From Bryobacteraceae bacterium (lineage in GTDB: Bacteria; Acidobacteriota; Terriglobia; Bryobacterales; Bryobacteraceae), in NCBI GenBank assembly GCA_026002855.1, contig BPGD01000001.1:2302001-2366000 (forward strand): DNA of 64,000 nt, written 5' to 3'. Shown piece by piece: positions 11,951 to 21,600 of the stretch. Position 1 is the stretch's first letter, and every line of letters begins with the position of its first letter. A program made the translations under genes and the position numbers. The notes below the pieces were generated by a model. It worked only from the letters and a program-made list of their open reading frames with translations, was not told the DNA's origin and made no database searches.

Positions 11951-12349
11951 CTAAGCGGCCGCTTCCGGGGGCACGGGCACGTCCCTGGCGCCGCGCCAGA
12001 GCCGCTCGAGCTGGTAGTACTCGCGCTTTTCCGGCGAGAAGACGTGCACGATGACGTCGCCGTAGTCGCCGAGAATCCACTCGCCGTGCTCGTAGCCTTC
12101 GACGCTGAGCGGCGTTTCGCCCGCCTGAAGCTTCATCTGCTTCTCGACCTCATCCCAGATGGCCTGGTTCTGCCGGACATTGCTGCCGGAGCAGATGAGG
12201 AAGTAGTCGCAGAAGGACGCGATTTCGCGCAGGTCGAGCACACGGATTTCCGTGGCCTTCTTCGATTCGGCTGCGCGGAGTGCAATGAGCCACGTGGGGA
12301 CTGGCGTGGCGGCGGAAGGAACGGCCCCGTCTGCTTTCCGTTTTCGCAA
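11951..12349 (-). CDS. rsfS: Ribosomal silencing factor RsfS (Iojap)
   Basis: RsfS binds ribosomal protein uL14 and blocks subunit joining during starvation. The core motif set is clear: KKATEIRVLDLREIASFCDYF, SNVRQNQAIWDEVEKQ, EGYEHGEWILGDYGDVIVHVF and YYQLERLW. The start is uncertain. The frame stays open far upstream, but homology begins at about PTWLIALRAAESKKA, so I use the TTG at 12349 (132 aa). No strong Shine-Dalgarno sequence is positioned there. The gene is divergent from the secreted HIH-motif protein, with only 51 bp between starts. The usual neighbours nadD and rlmH are not here. Confidence 0.88.
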   Translation of the reverse strand: MRKRKADGAVPSAATPVPTWLIALRAAESKKATEIRVLDLREIASFCDYFLICSGSNVRQNQAIWDEVEKQMKLQAGETPLSVEGYEHGEWILGDYGDVIVHVFSPEKREYYQLERLWRGARDVPVPPEAAA

Positions 12350-12387
12350 GAGTTCCGGTTCGAACCTCTCCCTATCCGGTATCGTAC

Positions 12388-12393
12388 TACAAT
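12388..12393 (+). promoter_or_regulatory. Candidate -10 element next to a GTG start (leaderless mRNA)
   Basis: TACAAT (5/6 consensus) lies 7 nt before the GTG at 12401, and there is no Shine-Dalgarno sequence between them. A transcript initiating 6-8 nt downstream would begin at or next to the start codon. No good -35 is visible. Confidence 0.4.
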
Positions 12394-12400
12394 CAGAACA

Positions 12401-13162
12401 GTGCGCAAGCTTTTTGTTTGCGCCGCCGCGGCCCTGCTGCCGGCGTTGTTGTGGGCGCAGAGGATCGAGTGGCGGCAGACGGTCGTGGAGAAGATCCGGG
12501 AAAGCGCCGCGGACCTGGCCGATGGTGACGTGCTGGGCCGGACGCTGTATTCTTCGCTGCGGCCGGACGAGCTGGGCCTGGAACAATGCGAGCAGATGGT
12601 GGAGGCAGCGGCGCGCCGCGCCGCGCGGGTGGAGGAGAAACTGGCCGAGTTGCGCCCGCTGGTGGAAGAGGGCGTCTTTGCGCGCAACGAGCTGAAGCTG
12701 CTGGAAGAAGAACTGGCCGAGCGGCGGCGGACGCTGGAGCTGGCGCGCTCGCGCGCCGAATTCATCCGCCAGCTTGCCGAGATGGCGCAACTGGAGGCGG
12801 CGCTGTTGCAGGCGCAGGGGGACGCCGAAGCGCGTCCGGTGCAGGAGCGTTTTGACGGGCGGGGTGATTTCAGCCCGACGCAGTTCCGCCGGATCGCCGA
12901 GGCGTTCGAGCAGGAATTCGGCCGCGCGCTGCCGGTGAGCGCGCAGGGCGAGACGGACTTCCACCGGCGCCTGGGTCTGGACCACCGCGGTCGAGTGGAC
13001 GTGGCGCTGGCGCCGGACTCGGCGGAGGGACGCTGGCTGCGCGATTATCTTGAGCGGGAGCAGGTCCCGTATTATGCGTTCCGCGCCGCGGTGCCGGGGC
13101 GCGCTTCGGCCGCCCACATTCACATCGGGCCGCCCAGCCCGCGCCTGCGCATGGCAGACTAG
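12401..13162 (+). CDS. Secreted protein with coiled coil and HRGRVD...HIHIG metal-site-like C-terminus
   Basis: The 253-residue protein starts at a GTG and has a signal peptide (KLFVCAAAALLPALLWAQ). It continues with a charged helical/coiled-coil stretch of about residues 60-150 (EEKLAELRPLVEEGVF, LLEEELAERRRTLELA). The last 90 residues form a separate domain containing FHRRLGLDHRGRVDVAL, then WLRDYLEREQVPYYAFR, then SAAHIHIGPPSPRL. A His...Asp pair followed by an H-x-H is the zinc-ligand order of LAS-type peptidases such as M15 and lysostaphin, but the His-Asp spacing is 4 residues rather than the usual 6. I see this as a possible periplasmic metallohydrolase. No named family is recognised. 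Confidence 0.72.
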   Translation: MRKLFVCAAAALLPALLWAQRIEWRQTVVEKIRESAADLADGDVLGRTLYSSLRPDELGLEQCEQMVEAAARRAARVEEKLAELRPLVEEGVFARNELKLLEEELAERRRTLELARSRAEFIRQLAEMAQLEAALLQAQGDAEARPVQERFDGRGDFSPTQFRRIAEAFEQEFGRALPVSAQGETDFHRRLGLDHRGRVDVALAPDSAEGRWLRDYLEREQVPYYAFRAAVPGRASAAHIHIGPPSPRLRMAD

Positions 13163-13167
13163 CAGGC

Positions 13168-13689
13168 ATGGGCGAACCGCGGTTCGAGGTACTTATCCCG
13201 CACGAGCGGATTCAGGAGCGCGTGGCCGAGCTGGGGCGGCAGATCACCCGGGATTACGCCGGCCGGCCGCTGGTGATGGTGGGCGTGCTGAAGGGCTCGT
13301 TCATGTTCCTGGCGGACCTGATCCGCCACATCGACCTGCCGCTGCGGATTGAATTCATCGGCACCAAGAGCTACGAGGGCACGAAGACCACCGGGCAGGT
13401 GCAGCTGACCAAGGACCTGGACCGTCCGATTCAGGACGAGGACGTGCTGCTGGTGGAAGATATCATTGACACGGGGCTGACGCTGAACTATCTGAAGCAC
13501 GTGCTTGAGCAGCGCGAGCCGCGGTCGCTGAAGACGGTGGCGTTTCTGGACAAGCCTTCGCGCCGGCGCATTGACGTGCAGGGCGACTACGTCGGTTTCA
13601 CCATCGAAGACAAGTTCGTGATCGGCTATGGGCTCGACTACGACCAGCGTTACCGGAACCTGCGCGACCTGTGCGTGCTGGTACCGTGA
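13168..13689 (+). CDS. hpt: Hypoxanthine(-guanine) phosphoribosyltransferase
   Basis: This enzyme salvages hypoxanthine and guanine with PRPP to IMP and GMP in the cytoplasm. The 173 residues contain the PRPP-binding loop VEDIIDTGLTL near residue 95, the VGVLKGSFMFLADL segment, EFIGTKSYEGT with the flexible catalytic loop, and the C-terminal VGFTIEDKFVIGYGLDYDQRYRNL that contacts the purine. Length is typical. It starts at ATG 13168, 5 nt after the preceding gene's stop, and is probably cotranscribed. It converges with the regulator at 13705. Confidence 0.95.
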   Translation: MGEPRFEVLIPHERIQERVAELGRQITRDYAGRPLVMVGVLKGSFMFLADLIRHIDLPLRIEFIGTKSYEGTKTTGQVQLTKDLDRPIQDEDVLLVEDIIDTGLTLNYLKHVLEQREPRSLKTVAFLDKPSRRRIDVQGDYVGFTIEDKFVIGYGLDYDQRYRNLRDLCVLVP

Positions 13690-13704
13690 GTTGGCCGGCG
13701 CGGA

Positions 13705-15813
13705 TCAGCGGAAGCCCTCGGCGAGGAGGACGTCGGCATTGGAGGGGTCGAGCCGGACGACGAGCATCGAGCGGCGGTCGGGCGCCAGGGAGAAGGGGCC
13801 GATGCCGATGGGGAGGATGGGCTCGGGATAGTCGGCGATGAGGCGGACGGCGCGCGTTTTCCAGTCCAGGTAGAAGATCGACTGCTGTGCGGGCGCCTTG
13901 GGGCGGACGCCCAGGTAGTAGATGCCCGTATCGGCAAGCGCCCAACAGGAAGTGCAGTAGGGCACGAGTCCGGAGAGTACGCGCTCGACTTCGCCGGTCT
14001 TGATGTCGACGCGCGAGAGGGTGGTGTCGGCAGGCTCGCGGACGAAGAAGACGAAGCGGCCGTCGGGGCTGACGTCCAGCGAGAGGCCGCGTGTGGGGGT
14101 GACGATTTCGCCATGGCCGCCAGTGGCCGGGTAACGGAGGATGGAGCCGGTGGCGGCGGCGTAGATGAACTGGCCGTCGGGGGAGAAGACGGGGTGGACG
14201 CCGCGGGCGCCGAAGGGGCGGACGTTCCAGCGGCCGTTCCCGTCCTCGGCAAGGAACATCTCGGTGGTGGCGGCGTCGTTGAAGACGAGGCGACGGCCGT
14301 CGGGCGACCATCGCGGCACCGAGGGGCGGCCCGTGCCGAAGGTCACCTGAACGGGATTGGCGCCATCGGCATCGCAGACCCAGATCTGCTCTTCACCCGA
14401 GCGGTCCGAGCGAAAGGCGATGCGGCGGCCGTCGGGGGAGTATTGCGGGCTGGCGTCCTGGCCGGAGGAGGCGATGATGCGTTTCCACTCCACCGCGGGG
14501 GTCAGGGTAAGGCGCCAGATGTTGGGATCGTTCTGAACGAGAGAGTAGACGAGCCGGGCAGCGCGGCGGCTGTAACTGAACTGAATGGGGAATTCGCCGT
14601 AGATGGCCGTGGGCGCGGCTGGCTTGCCGGCGGCGAGGCGCCAGATGCGGAAGGACCCGCCGCGGGAGGAGCCGGCGAGCAGAGAGTCCGCCGTCCAGTC
14701 GATGCCGGAAATCATGCGGGAATCCGAGGTCCACTGCCGTGGCGCGCCGCCGGCGAGGGGCACGGTGAACACTTCCTGATAGCTGCGGTGGAAGGCGCGG
14801 ATGAAGGCGATGGTGCGGCCGTCAGGGGAGAAACGGGGCGCGACGTCGCCGATGATCATTTCTTCAGGCTGGGTGAGCCGCCGCCTTTCGCCCGTTTTGA
14901 TGTTGACCAGGAAGATGGAGAGCGGCTGGCTGAGGGATGGCGTGTCGTCCACGGCGAGCCACTGTCCGTCGGGCGACCAGTCCACGTGATTCCAGATGAG
15001 GCCGAAGCGGGTGGGAAGAACCGGCACGACGACGCGCGCCTCGCCGCCATCGACGGGCAGGAGGACGAGCTCGCCAGTCGTCGGGCCGAAGCGGAGGCAG
15101 GCCAGCATGCGGCCCTCCGGCGACCAGGCGGGGCTCGACCAGGAGTAGCCGGCGGAAGAGACCTGGCGAGGCGCCGGTTCGCCGAGTTTCTGTACCCAGA
15201 TGCCCGGCAGGGCCTGGGCGCTTTCCTGCCAGACGAAGGCGATGCTGGAGCCGTCCGGTGAGATGGCCGGCTGAAATTCTTTGCCCGCCAGACGGGTGAC
15301 GGGCGTGACAATGGGCGCTGCTTCGGGCGATTCGCGGCGGACGAGGACCAGCAGGAGCACGACGGCGGCGAGAAGTGTGGCGATTCCCGCCACGGCAGGC
15401 CACAGGCGGCGGGGCGCCGGCGAAGGCACGGGCAGCTCTGGGGAGGTTGCGCTGGCTTCCGCACCCGCGGCCGGGGCCGGTTGCACGGGGGATTCGATGG
15501 TGACAGGGCCGTGGAGACGGTAGCCGCGGCCGGGGAAGGTCTCGATAAAGGCCGGCTCTCCGGGGGAAGCGGCCAGCGCCTTCCGGATCATGGCAATGTT
15601 CTGGGCGAGGTTGGCCTCGTCGACGATCCGGTCCGGCCAGACCTGGGCCATGATCTCCTCCCGGGTGGCCACTTCGGGAGATCGGGCGGCCAGAACGGTG
15701 AGCGTCTCAACGGCTTTCCGGGTGAGGTGAACCGGCTGGTCGCCGCGGAACAGGACTTTGGCTGCGGCATCCAGCCGGTAAGGCCCGAACCTGTAGACAG
15801 GATGCGATTCCAA
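13705..15813 (-). CDS. CadC-type membrane transcriptional regulator with WD40-like beta-propeller sensor
   Basis: The 702-residue protein begins with an OmpR/PhoB-type winged-helix DNA-binding domain (residues 1-105: FGPYRLDAAAKVLFRGDQPV, LTRKAVETLTVLA, ETFPGRGYRL). A Pro/Ala linker and one membrane helix follow (about 143-165, AVAGIATLLAAVVLLLVLV). The long extracytoplasmic region has at least eight PD40/TolB-like propeller repeats recognisable by SPDGRRIAF, SPDGRTIAF, SPDGQFIYA and SPDGRFVFF. Such proteins are one-component regulators that sense outside the membrane without phosphorylation. The start is TTG at 15813, because an in-frame TGA lies at 15832-15834. It is divergent from the GH106 gene and begins next to one arm of a perfect inverted repeat, so autoregulation and control of the glycan genes is a reasonable inference. 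Confidence 0.88.
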   Translation of the reverse strand: MESHPVYRFGPYRLDAAAKVLFRGDQPVHLTRKAVETLTVLAARSPEVATREEIMAQVWPDRIVDEANLAQNIAMIRKALAASPGEPAFIETFPGRGYRLHGPVTIESPVQPAPAAGAEASATSPELPVPSPAPRRLWPAVAGIATLLAAVVLLLVLVRRESPEAAPIVTPVTRLAGKEFQPAISPDGSSIAFVWQESAQALPGIWVQKLGEPAPRQVSSAGYSWSSPAWSPEGRMLACLRFGPTTGELVLLPVDGGEARVVVPVLPTRFGLIWNHVDWSPDGQWLAVDDTPSLSQPLSIFLVNIKTGERRRLTQPEEMIIGDVAPRFSPDGRTIAFIRAFHRSYQEVFTVPLAGGAPRQWTSDSRMISGIDWTADSLLAGSSRGGSFRIWRLAAGKPAAPTAIYGEFPIQFSYSRRAARLVYSLVQNDPNIWRLTLTPAVEWKRIIASSGQDASPQYSPDGRRIAFRSDRSGEEQIWVCDADGANPVQVTFGTGRPSVPRWSPDGRRLVFNDAATTEMFLAEDGNGRWNVRPFGARGVHPVFSPDGQFIYAAATGSILRYPATGGHGEIVTPTRGLSLDVSPDGRFVFFVREPADTTLSRVDIKTGEVERVLSGLVPYCTSCWALADTGIYYLGVRPKAPAQQSIFYLDWKTRAVRLIADYPEPILPIGIGPFSLAPDRRSMLVVRLDPSNADVLLAEGFR

Positions 15814-15814
15814 G

Positions 15815-15917
15815 GCGTTACACTGCCGATTTCAAGAATTTTTTAGAAACTTCTTCCTGCCCCATCATTGCATGAAACCGCGTTGTATTCGATGGTGAGG
15901 TAGTCCCAGTGTAACGC
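15815..15917. promoter_or_regulatory. Perfect 11-bp inverted repeat, candidate operator between regulator and GH106 gene
   Basis: GCGTTACACTG at 15815-15825 and CAGTGTAACGC at 15907-15917 are exact reverse complements, with centres about 92 bp apart. One arm abuts the regulator's TTG start. The other lies 4 bp before the -35 candidate of the GH106 gene. The arrangement would suit a dimeric regulator that loops DNA and controls both directions. Confidence 0.5.
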
Positions 15918-15921
15918 AATG

Positions 15922-15951
15922 TTGCTTCGCACGAGGGCTGACTGATATATC
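15922..15951 (+). promoter_or_regulatory. Candidate promoter of the GH106-TonB receptor operon
   Basis: TTGCTT (15922-15927) and TATATC (15946-15951) are separated by 18 bp, giving four matches to consensus in each hexamer. It begins 4 bp after the downstream arm of the 11-bp inverted repeat, so binding there would compete with or recruit RNA polymerase. Confidence 0.4.
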
Positions 15952-16011
15952 TGTCTGATGGGAGCGCGTGACTCCCGCGCACCCGTGCGGGTACAGCCAT
16001 GGAGCTTGGCC

Positions 16012-18645
16012 ATGTGGCGAATGTGGGGTCTGGCCCTGACCATCCTGATGAGCGCCGGCGGCGCTACCGTCGAACAGGTGGCGAAGACGCTGGCCAACCC
16101 TCCCGCCGAGGCCCGGATCATGATGCGGTGGTGGTGGTTCGGGCCGGCGGTCACCCGGCAGGAGCTTGCGCGGGAGCTCGAGGCGATGAAGGCGGCCGGG
16201 ATCGGTGGGGTGGAGATCCAGCCGGTATACCCGCTCACGCTGGACGATCCTGAAAATGGGGTTCGCAATCTCCGCTTTGTTTCGAAAGAATTTCTGGAGG
16301 CGCTCGAGTTTGCCTCCCGGAAAGGGCGTGAGCTGGGGCTGCGGGTGGACGTGACCCTGGGCAGCGGGTGGCCGTTTGGCGGGCCGAAGATCCCGCGGGA
16401 GTTGGCAGCGAAGAGGTTGCGCGTGGAGCCGCTGGGGCGTCCGCCGCAACTGCGGTGGGGCGAGCGCGTGGTGGGCGAGTACCCGGAGGTGGGGCTCCGC
16501 TTCATTGAAAGCCAGACGGGTCAGATGGTGAAGCGGGCCGCGGTGGGGGCGGAAGGGTTTGTCATCGACCATTACAGCCGCGAAGCGCTGAACCGCTATC
16601 TGGAGACGGTGGGCGGGCCATTGTTGAACGCGCTGCGGGGCGCTCCGCCTTACGCGATCTTCTGCGACAGCCTGGAGGTGTACGGGGCGGACTGGACGAC
16701 GGATCTGCCGCAGGAGTTCCGGCGGCGGCGCGGCTATGATCTGATGCCGCACCTGCCGGCGCTCGTCGGCGAATGGAATGAGGAGAAGGCGCGGATCCGG
16801 CACGACTGGGCGCTGACGCTGACCGAGCTGGCCGAAGAGCGGTTCCTGAAGCCGCTTTGGGAGTGGTCGCGGCGGCAGGGCGTGCGGTTCCGGGCGCAGA
16901 TCTACGGGATTCCGCCGGTGACGCTGGCCAGCCAGCGCTACGTGGATCTGGCCGATGGGGAGCAGACGCAGTGGAAGCGTCTGAGCGCGTCGCGATGGGC
17001 CTCGAGCGCGAATCACATTCTGCGCCGGCCGGTGACGGCGTCGGAGACCTGGACGTGGCTGCATTCGCCGACGTTCGCGGCCAACCCGCTGGACATCAAG
17101 GCAGAGGCGGACATCCACTTCATCCAGGGGATCAACCAGTTGATCGGCCACGGCTGGCCGTATTCGCCGCCCGAGGCGGGCCGGCCGGGCTGGGGGTTCT
17201 ATGCGGCCGCGGCGCTGAATGACCTGAACCCGTGGTGGGGCGTGATGCCGGACCTGGCGCAGTATCTCCAGCGGGCGAGCTGGCTGCTGCGGCAGGGCGA
17301 GCCGGTAGCGGACGTGCTGCTCTACGTCCCGGTAGGAGACATTCGGGCGCGGTTCTCGGCTGCGAGCGGGCGGGTCTCGATCGACCACGGGGTGGCGGAG
17401 GCAATTGGCCCGGCGGTGATTCCGCAGATCCTCGAGGCCGGCTACAACTTTGACGCGACCGACGACGGGCTGCTGGATGAGGCGTTTTCGCGGGCCGTCT
17501 ATCGCGCCATTGTGCTGCCGCGGGTGGAGCGGATGGAGCCGGAGTCGATTGAGAAGATTCGCGGGTTTGTCGAACGCGGCGGGTGGGTGTTCCTGGTGGG
17601 GAAGCGGCCGCGGCTGTCGCCCGGATATCGGAACCACGAGCAAAACGACCGGGCGGTGCAGGCGGCGATGGAGCGGCTGGGGGCGCTCGGCCGCACGGTG
17701 TATGTGGAAGACGAGGCCCGGCTCGGAGAGGCGCTGCGGGCGGCGTTGGCTCCGCCCGTGCGCTGGACGCCGGCGAGCGCGTCGCTCGGCTATGCGCACC
17801 GGCGGCTGGAGGACGGCGACGTGTTCTTCCTGGTGAACACGGACAACCGGCCCTGGCAGGGGTGGCTGGAGTTTCGCTCCAGTCCGGCGCCTGCGGTGGC
17901 GTGGGACCTGTTGACCGGAGAGAAGACGGCCTTTTCCGGCGAGATCGAGCTCCCGCCGTATGGGTCCGTCGCGCTGCTGGGCGGTGCTACGGTGACGCCG
18001 ACGAAGACGATGAAATTGCGCGGCCGGGAGCTGGACCTGAGCACGGACTGGGAAGTGACGTTCCTCGACACGGGCCGGAAGGTGCGGTTCGACCGGCTGC
18101 GGTCCTGGACCGAGGACGAGGAGACCCGGTACTACTCTGGCGTGGCTGCTTACGAGAAGACGGTGCAGGTGGAAGGCGGACTGCGGCAGGCGTGGCTCGC
18201 GTTCGGGCCGGCCGAGCCGCTGGCGCCCGGGCCGCCGCGGCAGAACGGGATGCGGGCGTGGCTGGCCGCGCCGGTGCGCGATGCGGCGGTGGTGTACGTC
18301 AACGGGCAGAGGGCCGGGGCCGTGTTCGCGCCGCCCTACCGGCTGGATGTGAGCCGCTGGCTGCGGGCGGGCGAGAACCGGATCCGCATTGAAGTGGCCA
18401 ACACGAATCTGAACCTGCTGGCGCGGCTGGGCGAGCCCGACTACCGGGTGCTGGCGGCCGCCTACGGCGAACGGTTCCAGATGCAGGACATGAGGGTTTT
18501 GCAGCCGGAGCCCAGTGGGCTTCTCGGCACGGTGAAGCTCGTTGCCTGGCAGGAGCCTGGCGGCGTGTCTTCAGAATCCAGTGGGAGCACGACAACAGAG
18601 CCGCGAGGCGGGCGCGTAGTCCGCCAGAGCGGCGAGAACAGGTGA
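16012..18645 (+). CDS. GH106-family glycoside hydrolase (alpha-L-rhamnosidase-like)
   Basis: This is a probable secreted or periplasmic enzyme that removes L-rhamnose from plant or microbial glycans. Family features are RWWWFGPAVTRQELAREL and GIGGVEIQPVYPL at the N-terminus, VDVTLGSGWPFGGP, FCDSLEVYGADWT with EFRRRRGYDLMPHLPAL, and EADIHFIQGINQLIGHGWPY. A jelly-roll carbohydrate-binding region lies at the C-terminus (AVVYVNGQRAGAVFAPPYRLD). At 877 residues it is shorter than many GH106 enzymes of about 1100. I start at ATG 16012 (signal-like MWRMWGLALTILMSAGGA), where GGAG lies 8 nt upstream, rather than the in-frame ATG at 15958. It is followed 11 nt later by an Oar-like TonB receptor. Confidence 0.85.
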   Translation: MWRMWGLALTILMSAGGATVEQVAKTLANPPAEARIMMRWWWFGPAVTRQELARELEAMKAAGIGGVEIQPVYPLTLDDPENGVRNLRFVSKEFLEALEFASRKGRELGLRVDVTLGSGWPFGGPKIPRELAAKRLRVEPLGRPPQLRWGERVVGEYPEVGLRFIESQTGQMVKRAAVGAEGFVIDHYSREALNRYLETVGGPLLNALRGAPPYAIFCDSLEVYGADWTTDLPQEFRRRRGYDLMPHLPALVGEWNEEKARIRHDWALTLTELAEERFLKPLWEWSRRQGVRFRAQIYGIPPVTLASQRYVDLADGEQTQWKRLSASRWASSANHILRRPVTASETWTWLHSPTFAANPLDIKAEADIHFIQGINQLIGHGWPYSPPEAGRPGWGFYAAAALNDLNPWWGVMPDLAQYLQRASWLLRQGEPVADVLLYVPVGDIRARFSAASGRVSIDHGVAEAIGPAVIPQILEAGYNFDATDDGLLDEAFSRAVYRAIVLPRVERMEPESIEKIRGFVERGGWVFLVGKRPRLSPGYRNHEQNDRAVQAAMERLGALGRTVYVEDEARLGEALRAALAPPVRWTPASASLGYAHRRLEDGDVFFLVNTDNRPWQGWLEFRSSPAPAVAWDLLTGEKTAFSGEIELPPYGSVALLGGATVTPTKTMKLRGRELDLSTDWEVTFLDTGRKVRFDRLRSWTEDEETRYYSGVAAYEKTVQVEGGLRQAWLAFGPAEPLAPGPPRQNGMRAWLAAPVRDAAVVYVNGQRAGAVFAPPYRLDVSRWLRAGENRIRIEVANTNLNLLARLGEPDYRVLAAAYGERFQMQDMRVLQPEPSGLLGTVKLVAWQEPGGVSSESSGSTTTEPRGGRVVRQSGENR

Positions 18646-18656
18646 AAGGAAGGAAT

Positions 18657-21600
18657 ATGAAGTCTCGCATTGTGTGGATTCTGGGTCTCTGCGCGATGCT
18701 TGCCCTGGCGGGCATGGCGCAGGATCCGCGCGGGGCGATTACGGGCATCGTGACCGACCCGTCGGGCGCGGTGGTCCCGAACGCACGCGTGGAAGTGATC
18801 AACAAGGCAATGGGCACGCGTCAGACGCTGACGACGAACGATGCCGGCGTATACACGGCGCTGTATCTGATTCCCGGCCAGTATCAGGTGATCGTGGAAA
18901 TGCCGGGATTCAAGAAGGCGATCCGGGACAACATTGAGGTGCGCGTGGACGACCGGCTGGCAGTGAATGTGCAGCTGGAGGTCGGCGCGGCGGAGCAAAG
19001 CATCACGGTAACGGAAGAGACGCCGCTGCTGGCGACCGAAACGGCCTCGACGGGAGCGGTGGTCGATCAACGCCGGGTTCAGGAGCTGCCGGTGCCGCAC
19101 GGCAACCCGTACTTCCTCATCGGACTGGCGGCAGGCGTTTCCTTCACGCGCGATCCGCGGCTGGACCGGCCATTTGAGCCGACCCACATTGTCGGATATG
19201 CGATGGACGGGACGCGCGCCAATCGCAGCGACGTGACCATCGATGGCGCGGTGAGCACGGCAACGGCAAACGCGGGCGAGGTGATCGCCAGCTACGTGCC
19301 GCCGGCTGACCTCATCCAGGAGTTCAAAGTACAGACGGCGACCTTCGACGCGCAGTTTGGCCAGACCGAAGGGGGCGTCACCAACATCAGCATCAAGTCC
19401 GGCACCAACCAGTTCCACGGGACCGGGTACTACACGAACATGACGCCGTCGCTGTTTGCGAATGACTTTTTTGCCAATCGCAACCGCATTGCCCGGCCTG
19501 ATTTCTACTATCACCGCTACGGCGCGACGCTCGGCGGGCCGATCACAATTCCAAAGCTGTACAACGGGCGCAACCGCACGTTCTTCATGTGGGGCATGGA
19601 AGGCATCAAGGAAGGCCGTCCGCGCAACAACGGCACGCCGACGGTGCCGACCGAAGCGATGAAGAACGGCGACTTTTCGGCGCTGCTGAACGTTTCCAGC
19701 AGCTTCCAGATCTACAACCCGTGGACGCGGCGGCCGGCCTCGGGCGGGCGCTTCCAGTCCGATCCGTTCCCGGGCAACATCATTCCGCCCTCGCTGTTCA
19801 ACCCGATTGCGAAGAAGGTCCTGGACACGTACTATCCGAAGCCCCTCCAGCCGGGCAATGCGGATGGCACGAACAACTATCTGCGGCCGGAGCTGATGGA
19901 GGAGGCCGACTACCTTTCCAACACGCTTCGAGTGGACCACAACCTGACCTCCTCAAACCGGCTCTATGTGCGCACGAGCTGGTACGACCGCGACAGCTTC
20001 TACAACAATTACTTCAACAACCTGGCGACAGGGCAGGCGTTCTGGTTCATTTCGCGGGCGGCCGTGCTCGACGACGTCTGGACGCTGAGCCCGACCATGG
20101 TGCTGAACCTCCGCTATGGGTACAACCGGTTTATCCGCAGGCAGGACGGGAATCCGGCGGCCAAAGGGTTTGATCTGACGACGCTCGGCTTCCCGGCCTC
20201 CTTCGCCAACGCGATTGATCCCGCTGTACGGCGGTTCCCGCGTTTTGACATTTCCGGCTACCAGGGCACGGGTTTTACGGGCGAGAACCGTCCCAATGAT
20301 ACGCACAACTTCGTAGGCATTGTGACGAAAGTGTTTGCGCGTCACACGATCAAGACGGGCACCGAGTTCCGCGCCTATCGGGAGACGAGCCAGCTCTACA
20401 GCAATGACCAGAGCGGGCGGTTCATTTTTGATGCCACCTATACACGGGGACCGCTCGACAATTCGCCCACGGCGCCGAACCAGTTGGGGCAGTCCGTGGC
20501 GGCGTTCCTGCTTGGGTTGCCGACTTCGTCCAGCTATGTGGCCATCAACGACAGCTACGCCGAGCAGTCGCTCTCGTGGGCGTGGTTTTTCCAGGACGAC
20601 TGGAAGGTCAGCCGGCGGTTGACGCTGAACCTCGGCATCCGGTGGGAATGGGACGGCCCGCTGACGGAACGGTTCAACCGCAGCGTGCGGCGTTTTGATG
20701 CGAGCTATACGCAGCCCTTTGAGGCCGCGGCGCGGGCCGCGTACGCGAAGAACCCGACGCCGGAAGTGCCGCCGGAGCAGTTCGCCACCCGCGGCGGGAT
20801 CACCTTCGCCGGCGTCAACGGGGAGCCGCGCGAGCTGTACCATACGCCGAAGAACAACTGGATGCCGCGTTTCGGGTTTGCCTACCAGTGGAATGACAAG
20901 ACGGTTCTGCGCGGCGGCTATGGAATCTTTTTCGGATTCCTGGGCCAGCGCCGTGGCGACGTCATCATGAGCGGCTTCAACCGGAACACGCCATATATTC
21001 CGACACTGGACGGATACACGTTCATCCGGACGCTCTCCGATCCGTTCCCGGACGGGCTTCTGCGGCCGGTCGGTGCGGGTCAGGGCTACCAGACGCTGGT
21101 GGGCAACTCGGTGACGTTCTTCAACGAGTATCCGCTGCGGCCCTACATGCAGCGCTGGCAGTTTGGCATCCAGCGCACCCTGGGCAAGGGATATGTGGCC
21201 GAGGTCAATTACGTCGGCAACCGCGGCACGCACATCGAGATCGGCCAGAACTTCAACGCGACGCCGATCGAGTATCTCAGCCACAGTCTGCTGCGGGACA
21301 ACGACCGGATCAATTACCTCTCACAGAACCTGCCCAACCCATTCCGCGGGCTGATGCCGGAAGGGGCCACGAGCTCGTTCATTGGAGCCAACATCGCGCG
21401 GGAGCGCCTGTTGCGGCCGTATCCGCATTTTGATGCGGTGAATGCCTCGCGCTTTGACGGCTACTCGTGGTATCACGCGCTCCAGGCCTCCCTTGAGCGC
21501 CGATTCTCGCGCGGCTACACGGTCGGCGCGTCCTACACGTTCTCGAAGTTCATGCAGGCGACCGAAACGCTGGTGACGAACGCGCCGCGCCCGGTGGAGG

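Noticed and set aside
15865-17799. A 644-codon minus-strand open frame opposite the GH106 gene.
   Set aside because: Arg/Pro/His-rich shadow of the GH106 coding sequence, and it would erase the divergent promoter region.
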